Source of the DNA: Chrysomallon squamiferum
Lineage: Eukaryota; Mollusca; Gastropoda; Neomphalida; Peltospiridae
Direction of reading: 5' to 3'
Length of the DNA stretch: 64,000 nt
Assembly (NCBI GenBank): GCA_012295275.1
Contig: CM022672.1
Coordinates: forward strand, 11,581,904-11,645,903
In this document: one piece after another, positions 35,384-49,271 of the stretch
Layout of the letters: every line of letters begins with the position of its first letter
Position numbering within the stretch: the first letter of the stretch is position 1
The notes under the pieces: model-generated
What the model was told of the DNA's origin: nothing
What the model saw: only the letters and a program-made list of their open reading frames with translations
Databases searched by the model: none
Program-made: the position numbers and the translations under genes

Positions 35384-38159
35384 TTGATAAAATTAAAATT
35401 GCTTCTTTAGTGTTTAAGTGCTGGTTTTGATCTTTAAAGACCATTTTGAAAACGGTTTTAAATTTTGAAAATAAATAAATAAATAAATAGTTTTCAGAGA
35501 ACTAATTTATTTTGGTGTGTAGGGATTTGTTTAGGCGACATTAAAATCAGAATGTTTAAATTTCAAGGGTGCTGAGCTGAGAAATAAAACAGTTAGTTTT
35601 GGTATTATTTCGGATTGCATGATAAAAGTGAGAAATAGTTACTCTGTTAAGACATCAGCTTTATCCTGCTCAGTTCGCCAGTCTTAATGTCTTAATACAG
35701 TAACCATTTATTCCCTACATACTAGCTTCAGTGAAGAGCAGTTCACCATTCCAAAATAAATGTGTCTTCAGACGGTGCAACTATATTATGATTAAATCAT
35801 TGTCTTTTACAAAGACTTGAAAGCCATAACTTCATAAGAATGGCTAAAACGTGAGCTATGAAACTATTAAGACGGAAAGGAGAGAACTGTCTACAAAAAA
35901 ACAACAACAAAAAAACCCTCAAGCTTAGGAAAGGCACTTAATAGCATTACATTTGTGTGTTGTAATGTGTGTATTATAATCCACAAATAACGGGAGATCC
36001 GAAGAAAGGAAGAAATTCTGTTAGTCTGGCGCCTCGTTCAAAGTTTGAGTGGTAACAATTTTAATAAATAATTAATTAAACTTTTATTTAAATATCGTTT
36101 ATGTTTAATCCGTTAGTTCTAAAATTATTGTGGACGTTCCAGCTTAAGAATACACAAAATAGATTATCAAGTACGTTCACTGTTGAACGCGTTTGCAAAC
36201 ATATTCGTATATTGTTATCTCTCAAATAAATATTTTCCTTTTAAAATAAATTCAGAAAATGAGATTACCGTAGTTTCTACTTTAAGGTTTGAAAGTCTTG
36301 TTTTTGTTTAATTTTATATATAGACAGATTAGATAGATAGGTAGATGTGTAGATAGATAGTAAATAGATAGATAGATAATGAACTAAAAATACGAATTTT
36401 ACAATATAAGTGAAAGAAGCACTTTTGTGAGAATTGGAATGATAATAATACCAATAATAAAAATATTAATGGCGTGAAAATATTCTCAAATAATCGAAGA
36501 CAGAGGTAACCGAAGTTTCTAGAGAGCTTCACTGACTGGCTAATACTAATGATATCAAACTGGTTGGTATCCATCACTTTCGTGGGTGGAGGGGTAGGGA
36601 AAACAAAACTGATACTTGTGGATCCTTTTCTTTATGCCTCCCTACAACAGTTTCCTTTCTTTATGAAATCACTGTGAAAGGAAGAAAGACAGAGGAACTA
36701 CTCATTCGAATTAAATGTATTTACTGACGGAGAAGCTTACATTGAGCGTAACGGCCCTTTGAGAACGCTAGATGGTAACGGATCAACGCAAACTAAAAGG
36801 TTTTCTTTTCCACTGCCTGCCGTCAGTGATAAAACTAACAATGGTAAATAGCATCCGTGTTAGTGATCCGTCTTACTGCCTTGACTTACGTTTACAGACT
36901 TTTGAACGCATGAATTATTCTCGATTTCACGTCCTACAGCAATAAAAAACTTCGAACAGAAAATCTGAAGTCTTATCTCTCTGTTTTGTTGTACGAATGT
37001 TACCTCATCGTGTGATAAAAACGTTTAATCTCAATCAGAAGTGTGATGCCTAGCAGCACGGATCTACGATCGTTTAAAGGGAACATCTTTCATACACTCC
37101 TTTTAACCCTCACGGAGTCAACTCTACACACAAAAGTTTTGTCTCGTAGCTTTATTTGTATTGCTGGTATATATGTCTTTGCTTCCCGAAAGCGGTTGAA
37201 AATCTTAATGAAAAACTTGGGAAAATTCTCTTCACTATTTTCGAGCATCAGACCCCATTCAAAAATATATTGCTGGAAAGAGCAATACTTTCACCTCTTT
37301 AAATGCAAAGCTTAAAGCAATTACACAATCAACCACACTGCCAGAGACGTCACCAGAATATGGTTATAGGAGAACTTCCTGAATTGTGATTGAAAGTTCT
37401 TGTTGGTGAGCAAAATGATCATTATTTTCATAATACGAATACACATGTGTGTGTGAAAGAGAGGGTGAATGATCGAGAGTGAGTATGTATGGTTGTGTGT
37501 GAGAGATGATGTTTGTATGTGATTGTACGTTAGACTATGTTAAACAATGGTATTTGGAAGTTGTGGTATTCACGGCTGCAGTCCAGTAAACATCGACAAT
37601 AGGAAGCCGTGGAACTAAATGCCGGGGACTAAAAGCAGCAGTCACAATAGCCAGCTTCTTCGTGTCACACCTTGAATTGTTTGGGGTACATCAAGATGTT
37701 TTCTGTCAGCCTGCACAAAAAAAAAGAAGAAAAGCGTACGACATGGTCGATGTTTCCAGTCAGATCGAAAACGAAGAAAATGTTTTGAATGATATACGAA
37801 CTAGACCGGATACCAGCTTAACAGCTTGGCGTCAAACATTGGCGATGAGGTAACAATGCCAAACACAATGATCAGAAAAATACCATAACAGAACCAGACA
37901 GCAAAAACGTCTGAAGATTTCTACAGGTAGATAGACCATCGCAGTGCAATTCTCGGACGACCTGCTTGCTGAAATTAGCTTCTCTTCAAGCTGCACGGAA
38001 ACACTGAAGCTGATGTGCTGGCAGTTTTTGATTCATTTACTTGGAATTTCAGGACGCGGATGACAAAGTTGCCGTTGATGATCTGCTTACGTGTGAATCA
38101 AGGCAAGTAAATGTATTAAGTAGCACTGATGCATGCATCAGTTTGAAACAGTTTACAAT

Positions 38160-38238
<79 letters not shown>

Positions 38239-39511
38239 GTATGTCCGGTATTATGTCAAATTTATGATGAAATTATAATTTCGGATCACCTCTCTACCTA
38301 AAACACAATCAGCCTCTGTTTGCCTTTAGTGATACAAAAAGATGTCTCATGTCACAGATTTCTTTATGCATCACGAAAGGACTACGTTTAAGATTAGCGT
38401 CATTCTTCTTTAGATGAACATTGTCGATACTGCTCTGGGAAATAAGCATAGCTGTTTATCTGTGTCATACAATAGGTGAATAAGAGACGCACACATACAT
38501 ATATCTTGGTTTGATCCGTTTCGAGTCATTCAACAGGTCAAGAAGAGACGCACAGATATATAACTTGGTTTGATCCGTTTCCAGTTACTTCTTCGCATTT
38601 TTGAATACATTTATCATAGTCATAAAACATAACAAACTACAAATTCTAACAAACACTAATTCGACAGCCAAACTAAACTGACTTTACATTTTTTCTTATA
38701 AACAATAAAATTACTATGTAAGTGAAACTGAATCATTACATACATTTTATAATAGTAATGAAAAATAGAGATAGCATTATTAATTTATTTACTTATTAGT
38801 TTGTTTATTTTTTTACTATTTACATTTTATTTAACTTTATTAATTAATGGAATTTTTTTTTTTCTTCTTTTTTTTTTGCCTATAAAAGAATAAAAATTCT
38901 GAACTTTAGGTCAAATAATGAAGGAATATCGTATAATTTTCAGAGAACTATAAACCAAATGTAGATGTGTATTTGCTAACATTTAACATGCAGAATACAC
39001 CTATCTCAGAATTTTTTTATTTGTTTTTTAGAATTTCTCTGTTAGATTTTATTATTGTCTACAGCAATAAGAACTAAAATCTGACACGAAGGTAGCGTAT
39101 AGCTTAATGATATACATTTTTTATCCTTCGGTCAGTTTATTGGTTGATTGATTGATTGATTGATTTGTTGTTGTTGTTGTTGTAGTTGTTATTATTATTA
39201 TTATTAATTGTTTGACGTAATTCTTTCCTTGTTTTGTTAATTAGGTAAATTCTGTTTAAAAGAAAAACGATTATTGGCATCAAATATAATTATGTTTAAT
39301 GAGAAGCATTGTTAAACATTATTATTAGTTTAGTTATTTTCAAAATTGTCTTAACAGAGCATCATCATCATACTACTAACTTCCTCATTTGCTGTTGCCT
39401 TGTTGGGAGAAACCAAGTTCTGTTTTATTATTATTAATTTTATTAGTATTTTTCATCTCTAAAATATTATTTCGCAAAATGATTTCAATTCAAAAAATAC
39501 AAGACTTTAAT
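34990..39511. other. Intergenic; microsatellites, no supported gene
   Basis: Contains (AT)n at 35328-35379, GATA repeats near 36330-36380, (CT)n at 38162-38234, a short local repeat ('cacttggtttgatccgtttc'-like, near 38506 and 38567), (TTG)n/(TTA)n near 39165-39210, and otherwise unstructured sequence. A stretch at 37660-37855 has a weak transposase-like reading frame (listed separately). Short reading frames at 36.3 and 37.0 kb show no recognisable domain. Confidence 0.6.
37680..37855 (+). pseudogene. Possible relic of a transposon helix-turn-helix domain
   Basis: A 63-residue frame contains ENEENVLNDIRTRPDTS followed by SLTAWRQ. The spacing resembles the 'VL..I..NP.TS.R..' helix-turn-helix stretch found in mariner/DUF4817-type transposon proteins. 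The sequence after the stop could not be aligned to anything. Weak resemblance only. Confidence 0.25.
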
Positions 39512-41033
39512 TTACACCATTCCGATCCACCCTAGGTAGAAATAATCTGAAAAGTCTTTTGAGAAATGTTTTCTTAATTTTGAGCCTTCCTTAGCTGGAT
39601 GTTTGTAATACACAGTTGTTCCTCCTGTTAGAAATCCAGCCCACCATCCAAACGTACCCACCGTCATTATAGTGTGATTACAGTGGATAAGAACACTCAT
39701 AGTCACTTCCCTTGAATTACCACGAACGAAGACAACGTTCGGACGTTTTATGTTATCCTTTGACCATGTTATGTCGTCAGAACAAACCACAAATAAAACA
39801 TTCCAAAAATTCCGAGTGAAATAATTCATGGCATTTTCTATGTACTGTTTAGGTACAATAAGATAGCCATACTTAATAAAACGTTTCTGTTTTACAATAT
39901 CACCGCGTCTGACATGAATTCCAACGAATGTTAATTCTTCTGACTTAATTTTAACAGCATCGCCATTTTGTTTTTTTAAGTAATTATTTGTGAGATTGGT
40001 GATGATTTTTTGTGCTTTTTCTGATATCTCAGGTTTAAACGTGAACTGCTTTTTAATTTCTTTTACAACCGTCTCAAAGTATTTCCAAGACTGAAGATAG
40101 CGTCCAACATTGTAGTTTTTACCTTTTGTTAAATTAAAAAGGTTCCCGTCAAACGAACAGTGCTGTTTACAATTTTTAACAATAGATTTACGGTAAATAC
40201 ACTCAGGAACCAAGGTCGCATCCAGTGTAAAATACTTGTGCAGAGGATGTGATTTTGTTGTCACTAATGTGGAATTCAAGTGAGCTGCTATTCCATACGC
40301 CGATGCATAAGAAAACATCAAATTTCCAAGACCTCCCTCTGTTGTTTCACATATAAATCCTGATGGGACTGGATTCTTACACTTGATAATTCTTGATAGG
40401 GTCACATTTTCAACTGATTGAGTGGTACTTAGTAATGTATATTTTGGCTTGTTAATAGTAGGAATTTCTTTAGTTTTCTTGTTGAATTGAATCAGAAGAC
40501 AGAATGGGAAAATAATCATAATCACTGTCAACAAATGAACACAATGTAAGCCACCTGTAAATAAACAGAAATGTAATTAGGAATGAAAGAAACAAAAAGA
40601 CTGATATATGTTGTCTGTCTATCCGTCTATCTGCCTGGCTCACTATCTGTAAAGCGATTGATTAATTAACTGGTTGTCCATCAATCCATCCATCAATTAG
40701 TCAGACAATAATCAAACAATCTCCTTCTATATCTGTCTCTATAACCTACCTACATTGATACATGGCTACTTATCCCTGTATGCCTCTGTGTGCATGTATG
40801 TAGATGCAAACACATATGCATATATATACATACGTACATATATACATACACACAAACACACACATATATTTATATAGACATACAAAAAGAAGGAAAGAAA
40901 AAGATAAAAAATCTAATTACAAAATATTTTTTTCTTTTTAAAAGATAACTAAATTAAATACACTAAAATATTCATTAATTTTACTATTTTTCCGAAAAAA
41001 TGGTTTTCCGAAGCAAATATATATAAAATTCAT
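39512..41033 (-). CDS. GT11 alpha-1,2-fucosyltransferase-like protein, copy 1, 363 aa
   Basis: Type II Golgi glycosyltransferase of family GT11, expected to move fucose from GDP-fucose to a terminal galactose 2-OH. Two coding exons: 40985-41033 (tail MNFIYICFGKPFFRKN) and 39512-40554. The large exon has no good ATG at its start and opens with an acceptor (TTTATTTACAG), so the start was placed in the upstream exon, which ends in the required phase. Membrane anchor about residues 18-40; GGLGNLMFSYA about 90-100; donor-binding HVRRGD 230-235; VVCSDD about 272-277; TFGWWAG 317-323. Sequons in the lumenal part include NVT, NST, NLT and NHT. The exon-1 donor is ATA|GTAAAA, weaker than the AAG|GTAA of the other copies. 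Acceptor specificity cannot be read from sequence. Confidence 0.93.
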
Positions 41034-42587
41034 AATTTTGTAAAGTTCTGTTTAGGAATAAAAAAATATTTATCAGTAGATTTCCGATAAATATACTTGT
41101 GTCCAGCATAAAAGAAAATGACTAACTGCTGTCAGTCACTTCGAACGTCACAGCTAAATAAAATGATACGTGACAGAATGGCCGAGTTTGAAAATATAAG
41201 CAGAAAGGACCAACCTAGTGATATCTATTACAACCTAGATTAACAATCGTTGAATGTAAGACACGACAGACAATACTCGTTTATGACTTTAGTATTTATT
41301 ACTAAAACTGATTTTGTATTAATTAATTAATTTATTTAATTTATTTTATATTATTTTTGAATGTTGGAATGCTATTTTTTGTTTCCTTCTTTCTTTCTTT
41401 CTTTCTTTTTTTTGTTAATTCTTCTTCTTTTCTTTATTTTTGTTTTCTCTTGTCTTGTTTTATTTTGTAATTGATTAAAAACTATTTTATTATATTTAAT
41501 ATTTCTTGTTGAATGCATTTAAATTGTTTTTATTTACTTATTGGCGTATTTATGCGTTTATTTATTTGTTTGTTTGTTATTTTGTATTTATTTATTTACT
41601 TAAATTTGTTTTTATATCATTTTCTTTTAATGGTCACAGCTCCATCAGTGACAAAGTTTTACAATTACAAATTGCATAAATATTATATATATACAAACTG
41701 ACAGACAGAAATATAGATTAGACAGTTAGATATAGCGATATATATATATATGTGCGCGTGTGTGTGTTAAAATATGTGTTAAAACACAAGTTAGAATCTA
41801 TTTAAGCAAATATTTTAAAAATGTTGAAATGTTTAGAAACAAATATTCGTTCACATCGAAATTAATCACACCGATTTATTCTCAGGAAGTTCACTAATAA
41901 TTCTGAAAAGGAAATAGTGCAACAATAACATAAACTTTAAAGAGTTTAATTTCCCCATTATGCTTCTTTTTCTACCGTTCATCCAATATTTTGCTTTATA
42001 TTCGCATTGGTTATGTGTAATATGTATAAACACACACAATTTAATGATCTTTGAAGAAGTAGATTTTTGTATTTGCCGTTAACGTTGTAAAAATAAAAAT
42101 AAAAATTATTTAACGGGTTTCTTCATGCTTCACTTATCAGTTATAAAAATGTAATGGATACCGTAACAAAAAGAAAAAATTCCACCGAAATACCAAGCGT
42201 TGTGTTTTATTGTGTTTTTTCTTTATTTTTTTATTTTTTATTTTTGAACTTAACTCAGAAATCAACACTGTTTTGAAGAAATATTTTTAGTTATTATTAT
42301 TATTTTATTTTTGTTTCCAATGGCAACCAGTGGATCAAAAGTATAGGAAGAACGAACAATAAAATATAATTTTAAAACGGAAAAACTTCCAAGAACATTA
42401 TAAGATTTATTAATGATCGATGATGTTATCATTGATAATACCTCTATTTGTTTTGTGTTGTTCTATTATGTTATTTTTTTAATTTTAATTTTTTTAATTT
42501 TTTAATTTATTATTTTTTAATTGTCCAAAACCTTTTTGGAGCAGTATACATTAATTTAATGACTACTGCTAGAGAGAGACGTCTAAT
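41034..42587. repeat. Upstream flank of fucosyltransferase copy 1, shared with copies 3 and 4
   Basis: Includes a likely 5' UTR block ('ctgctgtcagtcacttcgaa', 41131-41150) repeated upstream of copies 3 and 4 (near 52416 and 58020), then AT-rich sequence with 'catcagtgacaaagttttac' (41646), also shared. No other gene seen. Confidence 0.75.
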
Positions 42588-42797
42588 ATGACCACAGCTG
42601 CGCGACAAACTTCTGTTAACCAAAATGGCGTCAATCGTAAAATACTTTTGCATAAAACTTGTTTTAATAGTTACTATTGTGAAATTCAAAGTGAGCGGCT
42701 TTTCCATAAGAAACTGTCAAATTACCCAAACCTCCCAAAATTAACTAACATAGGATATAAATTAGAATGACACTGAGATCTTGGATTTCACAGTTAA
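42588..42797 (-). pseudogene. Fucosyltransferase relic (fragment of the N-terminal catalytic region)
   Basis: Plus-strand blocks 'ggcgtcaatcgtaaaatact', 'gtgaaattcaaagtgagcgg' and 'cctcccaaaa' follow the same order as 'ggcgtccagtgtaaaatact', 'gtggaattcaagtgagctgc' and 'cctccctttg' of the intact copies, with small deletions. They correspond to about residues 75-135, including a recognisable KYFTIDAILV (intact KYFTLDATLV). No other parts of the gene remain. Same orientation as the functional genes. A sister relic lies at 59252. Confidence 0.8.
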
Positions 42798-43399
42798 TGG
42801 TTGGTCTTTGGAGTCCTGTTTATTATCGTTTAAGCTGTTTTGTTTTTGGATAACGATTGTGTTAAATTTTAAAGGTTAGCTTCCTGAAATTATTTTTATT
42901 GAAGTTAGTCTTCAGATAGCAAACACACACCACCACTACCGTACACAGAATGATCCTGAACATACCTGTAAATAATAATAATAATAAAAAGAAGAACAAC
43001 AGTAAATTATAATTACTACTACTACTTCTACTACTACTATTATTATACAGAAATATGATATCTGAATTAAATAAATAATGTCACATTTTATAAATCATTT
43101 ATGGGGAACGGTAAATATTAAAAAATCACGCTACAGTTAGCCGTTCCTTAGTGGAATAAAAAGTGCTATAGAAGTAGTTTCACTTTACAAAGTTTCAAAC
43201 TTCTGTAGGCAAATTAATTGTTGATTTCTGTCTAATTGTAATCACATCAAGTCGAAATTGAAATAAATTTTTAAAAATATATAAATTTCAAAAATCTTAA
43301 TCTAGAGGTTTGAAATAATAATAGTTATATTATGAAGTAATTCGTTATTTATTTATTTATTTATTTTTTATTCATTTGTTCGTTCGTTCGTTCATTTGT

Positions 43400-44170
43400 T
43401 GTTTGTTTGCTTATTCATTCACTAATTTGATTTTAGAGAATGAGAAATAATAATAATAACAACAACTTTCACACAAAACCGATTCATTCAGATAGACAGA
43501 CAGACAGACATATTGGCAGGTAGGTAGATAGGTTGTAGGTGGTAGGCAAGTAGATAGACAGATAGACATAGAGAAATAAGAAAAAACAAATTCATTTTCA
43601 GAATCTTTTATAAAACCATGTTTTCATGTACTTTTTCATAAAACATTTCGAAGCTACGTACTATGCAAAAACTGATTCATATTAGATATTAACTTTCAGA
43701 AAAGAAGCGAATGTTCCCAAAAACAATTAAACAGAGCAAAGTAAATATTTTTACTTAAAATAACACCCGATACCTTGAATTATTTTCATGTTTGTAAAAC
43801 GGTTCGGTTTATGAACAAGGGAAAAAAAAGATTAAAAAATACAGTTGAGTAAACGGTAGAAAAGTTTTGAAATGCTATATGTACGCTTAATACTGCGTAT
43901 GTAAATGTCAGTCACGACCAAGTGTAGGACGAAGTTTTATACAGTCAGTAACAGATGGTAGGTGGGTGATGGTAGTGGATGGCTGTAGGTGAGTGATGGT
44001 TGATGGAACCAGTGAAGTGTGTGAGGAAAGGATTAACACACGGTTCAACAGTCATAGTGAAATAAGAATAATCACTAACCAAAAAGCGGAAAATATAGCA
44101 GAAAAGAAACATAAAAAGTTCATTGAAAAAAATCGTTAAAATCGTATTTCTTATAACATTCCAAAAAAAA
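43400..44170. repeat. Module repeat shared with 60.0-61.17 kb and 63.44-63.77 kb
   Basis: Runs from 'atgagaaataataat' through GACA/GGTA-type microsatellites to a conserved segment (43846-44165) with 'gaaatgctatatgtacgctt', 'gtcagtcacgaccaagtgta' and a GGT/GAT-rich stretch ('gtaggtgggtgatggtagtg'). The last segment appears three times in the window. It shows no open reading frame of note. Confidence 0.85.
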
Positions 44171-44259
44171 AAAAAAATTAAAAATTAAATATAAAAATAT
44201 TCGGATATTTGGTATTATTATTGTTAAATTATAACTTAATAAATATTATTTTAATGTCA

Positions 44260-44686
44260 GCACACATACATAAAGTATCTGTTTAAAATTCTGACAAAAT
44301 AATGAAATTTTAATAATTACTGTGAATTATTTTAAAGTCAACGCACGAATATATGTGTTTAAAATTCGGTGAACACAACGAAGTGTTAATCACTAATCCA
44401 TATCATCTGAATGCGATCGACTAAGTTCGTGAAAGCTCAGAGTTACAACTGTGGTTGTTTTGTACAAACAACAACAACAACAAAACAATTTAAATTCGAA
44501 TTAAACTCCCAAATAAATTTTTGTAAGTGAATTATTTCTAATCTTGATAATATATTTAAAAGAAAGCCTACTCATTTTTATTCACTTTTTATTTCACAGA
44601 AATATGTCCAAAATTCATATTTTGTTGAACTGTCTGATAATCCTTTCCTCACACACTTTTTTTCAGATCATCAAATCATACTTGTA
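44260..44686. repeat. 3' flank of fucosyltransferase copy 2, repeated beside copies 3 and 4
   Basis: The block 'acgcacgaatatatgtgttt', 'ggtgaacacaacgaagtgtt', 'atcatctgaatgcgatcgac' is nearly identical at about 44341, 49898 and 56118. It is absent beside copy 1, so the module boundary differs there. Confidence 0.85.
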
Positions 44687-45938
44687 TTACTCCATTCCGA
44701 TCCACCCTGGGTAGAAATAATCTGAAAAGTCTTTCGAGAAATGTTTTCTTAATTTTGAGCCTTCCTTAGCTGGATGTTTGTAATACACAGTTGTTCCTCC
44801 TGTTAGAAATCCAGCCCACCATCCAAACGTACCCACCGTCATTATAGTGTGATTACAGTGGATAAGAACACTCATATCCACTTCCCTTGAATTACCGCGA
44901 ACGAAGACAACGTTTGGACCTTTTATGTTATCCTTTGACCACTTCATGTCGTCAGAACAAACCACAAATAAAACTTTCGAAAAATTCCGAGTGAAATAAT
45001 TCATGGCATTTTCTATGTACTGTTTAGGTGCAACAGTATAACCAAAATTAATATTTGATTTCTGTTTTACAATATCACCGCGTCTGACATGAATTCCAAC
45101 GAATGTTAATTCTTCTGACTTAATTTTAACAGCATCGCCATTTTGTTTTTTTAAGTAATTATTTGTGAGATTGGTGATGATTTTTTGTGCTTTTTCTGAT
45201 ATCTCAGGTTTAAACGTGAACTGCTTTTTAATTTCTTTTACAACCGTCTCAAAATATTTCCAAGACTGAAGATAGAGTCCAACTTTGTAGTTTTTGCCTT
45301 TTGTTAAATTAAAAAGGTTCTCATCAAACGAACAGTGCTGTTTACAATATTTAACAATAGATTTACGGCAAATACACTCAGGAACCGAGGTGGCGTCCAG
45401 TGTAAAATACTTGTGCAGAAGATGTGATTTTGTTCCTACTAATGTGGAATTCAAGTGAGCTGCTATTCCATATGCCGATGCATAAGAAAACATCAAATTT
45501 CCTAGACGTCCCTTTGTTGTTTCACATATAAAATCTGATGGTACTGGATTCTTACACTCTTCTTGTCTGATCTTGGAATCATGTTTCAAAGTGGGTCTGT
45601 TGTATAGCAGATAGCCACAAGAAATTACATTAATGACTGTCAACAGCCAAATGCAATGTAATCGACCTGAAAATAAATAAATAAATAAAACAATTTATGA
45701 ATTAAGACAAATTAATTAATTCACATTTGTAATAAGAAAAACGAACATTAACGAAAATATTCATATTTATCTGTCCGTCTGTCTGACACATTGCTTATGA
45801 CAACAAGATCGAAATAAGTCGAAATCTGCAGAAAAAGCAAAACAACAGAAGATAAAATATTCAGTACATTTTAAAAATTGATTTGTTACCTTTCATTTGA
45901 AGAAATCGCTTTCCGAAACAAAAACTGGAAGACGACAT
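44687..45938 (-). CDS. GT11 alpha-1,2-fucosyltransferase-like protein, copy 2, 342 aa
   Basis: Same two-exon design: 45890-45938 (MSSSSFCFGKRFLQMK, donor G|GTAACA) and 44687-45666; 1029 nt, 342 codons plus stop. The large exon alone has no methionine anywhere near its start, so the upstream exon is required. The membrane anchor (LHCIWLLTVINVISCGYLLY) and stem differ from the other copies and the stem is about 21 residues shorter. The catalytic core keeps LGNLMFSYA, HVRRGD, VVCSDD and TFGWWAG; GGLGN is GRLGN here. The last ~60 residues are identical to copies 3 and 4. Upstream DNA does not match the other copies, so this is the most divergent member, with a 3' half that looks homogenised. Confidence 0.92.
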
Positions 45939-47650
45939 ATTTGAAATATCGATAAAACTCTCTGGGTTTGATGTTGGTTTTTTTTCCAATAACCAGTTCA
46001 ATAAATATAAAAACCTTCTGCATGTAAAATGACACAAACTAATGTGATATGAGGCAGACTACGTTATTGTTGGGCAGTCAAACGGATCCACAGTTGAAAA
46101 CCCCGGTTGAAGAATAACATAAATCATTTGTATCAACTACCTTATATGATATTATCAACAAAAATATTAGGAACAGACATCTATAGCCGCATTGGTTTAA
46201 AATATTTATTATCTTGAAACAGAATAAACACGTCTTTAAATATTTTTGACCATCCTTCTGAGCAAAAGTCTGAACATTTTTATTAATTTATTATTATTAT
46301 TATTATTTATTTTATTTTAATTAATAAACAAGTGTGACACGAATTTTTTTTATTAAAAATATCGGGCGCCACCAATTTTTAGCTGTCGTGAAAAATCCGC
46401 CATATAAGCGATGACATTACGACTCTACTTAGGAAATTATCGATTTCGCGACAAAGAAAAAAAAGAATTTACAAGAATTTCAGAGCAAAACTACTTATTT
46501 ATTTTAATTTTATTATTATTTTTTGGTTTATGCCACATATATTGCAAAAAGAGATAATGATGTCTTTCTAACATCAATTCTTTTTCATTAATATGCAATA
46601 ATAATAATACATGCCTACGTATGTACATACATGCATACATAGATAAACAGACAGACACACATAAAGATAAATAGACAGATAGATAGATAGGCAAATAGCT
46701 AGCTAGATAGATAGATATATAGAGATAGAAAATATTAATAATTATAATAATAATAATAAGAAGAAGAACAAGAAGAACAATTGTTGTAAAACAACAAAAA
46801 TATAAATAATAAAATTAAAAGTGTTATATATGCTGATTTTCGTGTTTTGGTTGTTTGTTATTTTTTTTTACTACTTTGTCTACTTCATAAATGTACTGCT
46901 TATAGTTTATGTTTTCAAGATGCTTTGCCTGTTATGAAAGAGTTGATTGTATATATTAATATATGACATTAAAAAAATGATCTTGAATTAAAAATAAAAT
47001 AAAACAAAGTAAATAAATAAATGGCAGAGTTCAGTTATAAACAAATGAATGATTATATATTTGTGTAACATAGTTTAATATAATTTAGTAAGAGAGAAAA
47101 ACAAATAAAAAGCAGAGTTAATTTAAAACATTTAAAAGAGCATATTCGTGAAATCGAGCCAATCGTTTTCATCAAGAAGTCTCACTTGAATTAGTGATTT
47201 ATCTTCAGTGAATCAGCAACTTGCGCGCATCATGGAGCAAGCTGGGATTACCTTCTTTATAACAAAATATCAAATACCTGTAATCAATGTGGTGATATAA
47301 TCAATACTCTGGTGTAGCAGCTCTCCAAAATGATCCCCCAGGAAATTCACAGTAGAGTATTTTTGGGACAGGGGATTTGTTAAGTCGTAAAAGTATCATA
47401 TACAACGGGCCCCACACGATATATTTGCAACCTGTATGGAGAAATCAACATAATAATAATAATAAAATAAAGACAACAAAGAGATAACTAAATAATAATA
47501 AGACGAAGACGAAGAAGAACTACAACAAGAAGCAGAACAAAAACAAGATCTATATGAACAAAAACAATAGCAATTTTAATAATAAAATTAAAAATTAAAC
47601 TAAATTAAATGCGCTACACATTTTGATTTGATTTCCGGGTTTCGTTTTCC

Positions 47651-47697
<47 letters not shown>

Positions 47698-49271
47698 GAT
47701 TATGCTCGTTGTTGTTGTTTTGTTGTTTTTTCTTTTTTATTGTTGTTTCTTTTTTTCATAAAAATATTGGTCATACTTTATATTTTCAATTTGTCTCTGT
47801 CTATCGAAGAAAGACTTGGCTATGTATTAATATATGAAATTAAAATGGTGACTCTGAATTAAAAATAAATAAAATAAAATAAAGAAAAATAAATAAATAT
47901 TACAGTTGAGTTATAATAGTAACGAAAGAACGGAAAAAGCAAAACGAAAGAAACAAACATTCAAATATATAAACAAATACATATTACAGTTCAATTATAA
48001 CAGTTACTTAAGACAGAAAAATAAACACATAAATAGCAGAGAAGTAGTGAGTTATCTGACTTCCATGGGTGGCGCAGTGTGTACCTGTACAGCGATTTTA
48101 TTGTTTACGACAAAAGTCATTGGAAACAACGGGAAGTTACTATTGAATTTATCACAATTTGTTGTTCTGTGCAAAGTTATCTCTTAAGGGGAGGAATTTT
48201 GTCATCGTAATAAATCCTGTTTGCCAATAACAGCGTACATCTATTGTTCGATTTTATCACGAAAATTAACCAATTGAACAGAGGCTTGAAAAGTTATATG
48301 AAAATTTTATTAGAATAAATATTAGAATAAACATCATTAAATTTAAGGACAAATTTCCTACGTAAGAGACAAAAAAAAAAAAAAATAAAAAAATAAATAT
48401 AAATAAATAAATAAATAAATAATGTAGATCAGTAAAAATTAAGCTACGTAAGAGAGAAAAACAAATAAATAGCAGAATTAAGTGAAAACGTTCTAGAGAG
48501 GTTATTCGTGAAATCGGGGCGATTGTTTGCAATAAGAATTCTGCAGAATGTGTTAATTGAATTCGAAGTTTCATCAATGAATCAGCACTTTTCATCTATT
48601 AGTGCTCAAACTAAGATTGCCTTGTTTTCAACAAAATAACAGATACCTGTAATAAATACCACGATAGAACGACACGATAACCTATAATGACACGTTTAGA
48701 AATAAACAGAATGATTCTATTTATAAAAGTACTCTGTGCAACTATTCAGTTAAGGTATGTCTTACAGGTATATACAGAGCAAACAGTCACGACGAATAAA
48801 AAAGAGTTTCTTGAATAGGCTAACAAAAACCGATAAATTATGAAATAATCTGTAATTTAATAATAAGAATAAGAAGAAGAAAGAAGAAGAAGATGAAGAA
48901 GATTGTCATTTTACTGATCTTTTTTCTGATAATAACGTACATCTATTGTATTATGTCAACTCACACATATAGTGAATGTTCATGAATCTAAAATAGTGTC
49001 AACTTTTTCAAATTTTAATGATAATATCTGGTGTCGTGAATATTCACGTATTTAAAATATATTTTAGATGCTTACTAATCAGTGAGATAAATTTTATAGT
49101 TTAAATGTCAACATAAAATGAAATTATATATTAAGCATTTAAAATCAAATCAAATATGAAATTTCACTATTAAATATATCATATGAATGTTATTAAAACA
49201 TAGAGTAATATTTTTAAATTCCTGTGAACTACGCTACATTTTAGTACTAATCTATGTTATTTGAATATCAA
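45939..49271. other. Intergenic, AT-rich; repeated segments and microsatellites, no supported gene
   Basis: Segments about 46400-46900, 47130-47300, 48185-48780 and 49080-49270 have counterparts in 54.1-55.9 kb. The strongest are 'aacagcgtacatctattgt' and 'gaaaacgttctagagaggtt'. Microsatellites include (GATA)n near 46680, (TTA)n at 47650-47698 and (GAA)n near 48870. Reading frames up to 109 codons here are repeat-derived or unsupported. Confidence 0.6.

Noticed and set aside
37043-37315. 90-codon plus-strand frame
   Set aside because: No domain, no flanking splice or poly(A) signals that fit, and no second copy; length is within chance for this region.
40532-40534. TTG as start codon of fucosyltransferase copy 1
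   Set aside because: Non-ATG start is unlikely in an animal gene; the upstream 49-nt exon with ATG and matching phase explains it better in all four copies.
42588-42770. Plus-strand 60-codon frame repeated at 59139-59435, suggesting a conserved small gene
   Set aside because: It is the antisense of the fucosyltransferase relic; the DNA similarity follows the minus-strand gene.
48266-48595. 109-codon minus-strand frame with a partial copy at 54916-55155
   Set aside because: Only part is shared between the copies, and the hydrophobic half comes from (AAAT)n translation; kept only as a repeated DNA segment.
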